A DNA stretch of 9,321 bases, from positions 1 through 9,321 of the forward strand of contig JAJDCT010000224.1 of the NCBI GenBank assembly GCA_029260695.1, in the 5' to 3' direction. The number at the start of each line of letters is the position of its first letter. The first letter of the stretch is position 1. Positions 6,568 through 9,321 of this stretch are shown piece after piece. A program made the position numbers and the translations under genes. The notes under the pieces were generated by a model. That model was not told where the DNA came from, did not search any database, and worked only from the letters and a program-made list of their open reading frames with translations. Origin of the DNA: Phycisphaeraceae bacterium. GTDB lineage: Bacteria; Planctomycetota; Phycisphaerae; Phycisphaerales; Phycisphaeraceae.

Positions 6568-7191
6568 ATGCAAGACTCTGGCCAGACAGCACCTCTAGAA
6601 GACCTGACCGACGAGCAGTTGCTGGGGCGGCACCGCAGCGGTGATGATGGGGCCCTGGAGGTGTTGATCGAGCGGTATCGGCTGGAGCTGTTCCATTTCC
6701 TGGCCCGGTTTGTGGGGAATCGGACGTCGGCGGACGACATCTTCCAGGAAGCCTTTATCCAGGTTCACATCTCGGCCGGCACATTCGATATATCCCGCAG
6801 ATTTAAACCGTGGCTTTTTACGATTGCGGCGAACAAAGCACGGGACCACCTACGTAAGAACAAGAGACAGAAGGCGGCCTCCCTCTCGGCCACGGTAGAC
6901 CAGAACCAGGAGGGCGGCCGGGCGTTTATCGATTTGATGGAGGCGGATCTACCACTGCCCCAGGAAATTGCTCAGGAGAAGGAAACCGGCCAGATAGTCA
7001 GAGATGTCGTGTCATCGTTGCCCGAACACCTCCGTGAAGTGCTTTTACTGGCTTACTTTAACAGGATGGCCTACCGGGAGATCGCCGAGAACCTCGGCAT
7101 CCCGCTGGGGACGGTCAAGAGTCGGCTTCACGCCGCGGTAGGCACGTTTGCCGAGCTTTGGAAGGCCCAGGCCGTACCGGATGACGATTGA
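6568..7191 (+). CDS. ECF-type RNA polymerase sigma factor
   Basis: The 207-residue protein has the two conserved sigma regions of the extracytoplasmic-function group. Region 2 (about 25-97) includes ADDIFQEAFIQV (55-66) for core polymerase binding, and FKPWLFTIAANKARDHLRK (79-97) for -10 contact. Region 4 (about 145-200) includes LPEHLREVLLLAYF (151-164) and the helix-turn-helix MAYREIAENLGIPLGTVKSR (167-186) for -35 recognition. A longer than usual linker (about 98-140) joins them. The start fits family N termini (LTDEQLLGRH soon after), although no Shine-Dalgarno sequence is seen. The next gene, 56 bases downstream on the same strand, encodes a membrane protein that may act as its partner. 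The target promoters cannot be told from this window. The identity is secure. Confidence 0.95.
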   Translation: MQDSGQTAPLEDLTDEQLLGRHRSGDDGALEVLIERYRLELFHFLARFVGNRTSADDIFQEAFIQVHISAGTFDISRRFKPWLFTIAANKARDHLRKNKRQKAASLSATVDQNQEGGRAFIDLMEADLPLPQEIAQEKETGQIVRDVVSSLPEHLREVLLLAYFNRMAYREIAENLGIPLGTVKSRLHAAVGTFAELWKAQAVPDDD

Positions 7192-7247
7192 CCGATCTTA
7201 TTTTGACGATGACACCCCATACCGGGTGGTAATGAAGAAACCTAACC

Positions 7248-8351
7248 ATGCCAGATCCCACGCATCAGAATCCCGGAGCTCATGACCCCGCTGACAAAGC
7301 AGGCGGGCCGATTCATCGCCTCTGTGAGTTAGACGGCCAGGCGCTCGACGCGCTGCTGGCGGCCATGGCGAGTGAAACCGGGGGAGCCGGGGAAACCGGG
7401 AAAGCCGGAACTATCGGGGGTATTGAACGCGGCCCGGTATCTGCCGGCCTGGGCGAACGGTGCGAGAAGGTCCGTGAACTTCTTGCCCTGCTGGAGCAGG
7501 ACCCTGCCCAAGACCCGGCCGGTGACCTGACCGCCCGGACGCTGGAAGCTATCCGAGCCCACGAGCAGCGGCAGCGGTTCTCTCAGCAGGTCCAGATGCT
7601 TGCAGAACCCAGGCGTACGATCGGGGTCAACTGGCACCAGCTAGTCACGGCGGCTGCGGTGTTCATCATCGGAGCGTCCCTGCTGATGCCGGTGATGGAG
7701 CGTCAGAAGGCCGACTCGTACCGGATCACCGGGGCCGCCAACATGGGCTTGGCCGGTCAGGCGATGGCCAGCTACGCGGCGGACAACCAGGGGCAGATGC
7801 CCCGGGGCAACACCCGGCCGGGCATGATCTGGTGGAACGTCGGCCAAGCCCCCGCGGCCAGTAATCAGGGCGCACGGTCCAACTCCGCACACCTGTACCG
7901 CCTTGTCCGCAACGGCTACATCAGTGCCGCCGAGCTGAGCTGCCCGGAAAACGCCTACGCCAACCGCACCCGCCTCACACACGACGATTTCGATTGGTCC
8001 GGGCCCCGGTCAGTGTCCTTTAGCTACCAGAACCAATACACCGCCCGGGCTATCCGCCTGGATGAAGCGGCGGACATGGCGATCCTCGCCGACCGCAACC
8101 CCCTGTATCCGGTGTATCAAGGCCGGATCGTCTTCGATGAGACCACCCCGATGAACGCCCCGAGCCGGGCCCACCGCGGGGCCGGGCAGAACGTCCTGGC
8201 CGCCAACGGGGTCGTCACCTGGCGGGTCCGCCCGATCGTTGACTCGTTTGGAGACAACGGACTAGACAACATCTGGAAAGCCACTGGCATCGACTTCTAC
8301 ACCGGCCGAGAAACGCCCGCCGACCCCTTCGACAGCATGCTGGTCCCCTGA
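7248..8351 (+). CDS. Single-pass membrane protein with DUF1559/pseudopilin-like extracytoplasmic domain, possible sigma partner
   Basis: The 367-residue protein has a soluble N-terminal part (1-125) with a Gly/Ala/Glu-rich linker and a charged helix (about 70-118). One transmembrane segment follows (about 131-150), then a C-terminal domain. Right after the membrane comes ITGAANMGLAGQAMASYAAD (160-179), resembling the first helix of DUF1559 and type II pseudopilins in planctomycetes. Near the end SRAHRGAGQNVLAANGVVTW (306-325) resembles the H-X9-DG signature, with Asn in place of Asp. Unlike true pseudopilins it has no N-terminal prepilin peptidase site. Its position directly behind an ECF sigma gene suggests that the cytoplasmic part binds the sigma factor and the outer part senses or holds it at the membrane. 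No zinc-finger (HxxxCxxC) anti-sigma motif is present, so this is inference. The start codon has only a weak GAAG upstream. Confidence 0.72.
   Translation: MPDPTHQNPGAHDPADKAGGPIHRLCELDGQALDALLAAMASETGGAGETGKAGTIGGIERGPVSAGLGERCEKVRELLALLEQDPAQDPAGDLTARTLEAIRAHEQRQRFSQQVQMLAEPRRTIGVNWHQLVTAAAVFIIGASLLMPVMERQKADSYRITGAANMGLAGQAMASYAADNQGQMPRGNTRPGMIWWNVGQAPAASNQGARSNSAHLYRLVRNGYISAAELSCPENAYANRTRLTHDDFDWSGPRSVSFSYQNQYTARAIRLDEAADMAILADRNPLYPVYQGRIVFDETTPMNAPSRAHRGAGQNVLAANGVVTWRVRPIVDSFGDNGLDNIWKATGIDFYTGRETPADPFDSMLVP
7374..7409 (+). repeat. Two 18-base tandem copies inside the membrane protein gene
   Basis: Positions 7374-7391 and 7392-7409 match at 15 of 18 bases and encode ETGGAG-ETGKAG in the cytoplasmic linker. 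This in-frame duplication probably arose by slippage and could vary in copy number between strains. Confidence 0.7.
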
Positions 8352-8455
8352 TCCCCCAGCCCCCGGATACATCACCCCTCGGTCGCCCGGACCTCCACCT
8401 GCTTGACACCCGACCCGGTGTTGTCCACCGCCTGTCATTTTCTTTTCCACAACCG

Positions 8456-8485
8456 TTGACCCGACACCTTACTGAGGGATACTGT
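8456..8485 (+). promoter_or_regulatory. Candidate sigma-70-type promoter for the 144-residue protein gene
   Basis: TTGACC (8456-8461) and TACTGT (8480-8485) are 18 bases apart. Transcription would start near 8492, giving a leader of about 120 bases that contains two hairpins. The -35 is good (5 of 6) and the -10 moderate. Confidence 0.45.
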
Positions 8486-8530
8486 TACCTAGGCCCACGC
8501 CTCAAGGCGAGCCCCAATCCAGTCCATCCT

Positions 8531-8604
8531 CCGGGCCTGTTTGCCCGGTAAAATTTCGCAAGGCGGGCGACGCAGACCCTGACCAGTCCCAAAAGGATTT
8601 GGGA
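8531..8604 (+). promoter_or_regulatory. 5' leader with two perfect hairpins, the second covering the ribosome binding site
   Basis: The first hairpin is CCGGGC/GCCCGG with a 6-base loop (8531-8548), followed by TAAAATTT. The second is TCCCAAA-AGGA-TTTGGGA (8587-8604), a perfect 7-base-pair stem. The Shine-Dalgarno GGGAGG (8601-8606) lies six bases before the ATG at 8613, and its first four bases are inside the stem. Translation could therefore be controlled by opening this stem. No known riboswitch class was recognised. Confidence 0.5.
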
Positions 8605-8612
8605 GGCGACTC

Positions 8613-9047
8613 ATGCCATTCCATCACACCGGACTCGAACAGACAGACTTGGCGCTCCTGCATGAAGAATGGGAGCTCCTGAACAACCCGGCCCAAACGA
8701 ACCAGGCCAAAAAGAAACCACCGGCGGGCCGTAAGAAGCAGGCGGCTAAGGCGTCGGGATGTTCTCCCGAGCTCTCGCCTGTCGTTGCCGTGCTGCCCGG
8801 GCTGATCCGGCTGGTCAATGAATGCACCGATCGGCCTGTCACCAAGTTCCGCCCGACCATCGAGCGCCTGATCCACGAGCAGTTGTTCATGGAGGCCGCT
8901 GGTGATTCGATCATCGACCCGCACCAGAACGTGCAGATCGAACGTTACGTCGAACTGACCATCCGCGTCCTGGTGCGCGTTCGCTGCAACACCCAAGGCC
9001 AGGACGACTGGTCTGACACCCCCGTGACCCCGCAGATGTTCGGGTAG
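8613..9047 (+). CDS. Hypothetical protein, 144 residues
   Basis: I do not recognise this protein. It has no signal peptide or membrane segment. The N-terminal part (1-27) is acidic and helical (LALLHEEWELLNN). A Lys/Ala/Pro-rich linker follows (AKKKPPAGRKKQAAKA, 32-47), reminiscent of histone-H1-like tails and possibly nucleic-acid-binding. The C-terminal part (about 52-126) looks folded, with alternating hydrophobic helices (VVAVLPGLIRLVNECT, 57-72) and a strand-like end (YVELTIRVLVRVRC, 112-125). Translation is supported by GGGAGG at correct spacing and by a candidate promoter upstream. A large palindrome lies 31 bases after the stop. Coding is likely; the function is unknown. Confidence 0.75.
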   Translation: MPFHHTGLEQTDLALLHEEWELLNNPAQTNQAKKKPPAGRKKQAAKASGCSPELSPVVAVLPGLIRLVNECTDRPVTKFRPTIERLIHEQLFMEAAGDSIIDPHQNVQIERYVELTIRVLVRVRCNTQGQDDWSDTPVTPQMFG

Positions 9048-9077
9048 ACATCCCCACTTCGTTTACCGTGGTGCCAG

Positions 9078-9137
9078 CGTGTTTAGCCCGGGCGGCCACG
9101 CCCGGAGTACGCCGCGTGGCCGCGACGGCTAAACACG
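9078..9137. repeat. 60-base two-tier palindrome, REP-like or terminator-like
   Basis: The outer arms CGTGTTTAGCC (9078-9088) and GGCTAAACACG (9127-9137) are perfect 11-base inverted copies. The inner arms GCGGCCACG (9092-9100) and CGTGGCCGC (9115-9123) are perfect 9-base copies. The tiers are separated by a symmetric 3x3 internal loop and capped by a 14-base loop. There is no T tract on either side, so it is not a standard intrinsic terminator. It could be a dispersed REP-type palindrome or a factor-dependent stop between the 144-residue protein gene and the gene at the right edge. Confidence 0.7.
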
Positions 9138-9232
9138 ATCCGCAAGGGGTGAACGAAAAGCGCTCAAGCCAAGCCCTCGAATTCCCCCGCCACCCTTGCC
9201 AGACCTTCCACGCTGTGCGATGGTGTTGACCT

Positions 9233-9321
9233 ATGTCACAAGCGAACCCTGAACAACAAGCCACCGGCACCACGCGTTACGTCAGCCCGTTCCCGGACCT
9301 CGGCGGGCTGTACCTGCTGGT
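9233..9321 (+). CDS. Start of an unidentified gene, cut by the window edge
   Basis: Twenty-nine codons are open to the right edge. They begin with a polar segment (SQANPEQQATGTT) followed by RYVSPFPDLGGLYLL. An in-frame TGA at 9227-9229 and the lack of another start codon make the ATG at 9233 the start if this is a gene. No clear ribosome binding site precedes it. The codon choice (GTC, CTG, GGC) matches neighbouring genes. It is too short to name. Confidence 0.55.
   Translation, partial: MSQANPEQQATGTTRYVSPFPDLGGLYLL

Noticed and set aside
8404..8450. Possible terminator after the membrane protein gene (ACACC/GGTGT, then a T-rich stretch)
   Set aside because: The stem has only five pairs, and the TTTTCTTTT lies about 15 bases beyond it, too far for a standard intrinsic terminator.
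8492..8612. Known riboswitch (c-di-GMP, TPP or cobalamin) in the leader
   Set aside because: None of the conserved core words of these classes appears in the right order.
8911..9273. Minus-strand open frame of 120 codons
   Set aside because: It is antisense to the 144-residue protein gene and runs through the 60-base palindrome. It has no domain or ribosome binding site.

Overview
The window is GC-rich chromosomal DNA, apparently from a planctomycete and most likely a member of the Phycisphaerae. Three things suggest this: a fused 3-dehydroquinate dehydratase/shikimate dehydrogenase (common in Planctomycetota), an ECF sigma factor followed by a membrane-anchored protein with a DUF1559/pseudopilin-like extracytoplasmic domain, and weak or absent Shine-Dalgarno sequences at several genes. 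This taxonomic reading is an inference from gene types and style. No rRNA, tRNA, CRISPR array, transposase or phage gene was seen.

Left block (1-3078), all on the minus strand. In transcription order it holds a MarR-family regulator (3078-2605), a 64-residue secreted peptide with a C-terminal Cys-x-Cys (2332-2138) followed by a strong intrinsic terminator, a secreted protein made of two DUF1330-like alpha/beta-barrel units (1949-1179) followed by a long hairpin, and the aroDE fusion (1001 to beyond the left edge). Palindromes lie in front of both the peptide gene and the two-unit protein, so local control by the MarR protein is plausible but unproven.

Middle block (3079-5727). A 568-base gene-poor stretch separates marR from a divergent DUF1015 gene (3647-4972). 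A class I SAM-dependent methyltransferase (5038-5727) follows 65 bases later in the same direction. Convergent to it is a cytochrome c'-like periplasmic haem protein (6358-5792).

Right block (6359-9321), plus strand. An ECF sigma factor (6568-7191) sits 56 bases upstream of a single-pass membrane protein with a pseudopilin-like domain (7248-8351). The layout suggests a sigma/membrane-partner pair, possibly with an unrecognised type of anti-sigma. A conserved-looking but unrecognised 144-residue protein (8613-9047) follows, with its ribosome binding site partly inside a hairpin. Next come a 60-base two-tier palindrome (9078-9137) and the first 29 codons of another gene cut by the right edge.

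Most genes are ordinary housekeeping or accessory genes. The least explained parts are the MarR/Cys-tail peptide/two-unit barrel cluster, the sigma factor with its pseudopilin-like partner, and the large palindrome near the right end.
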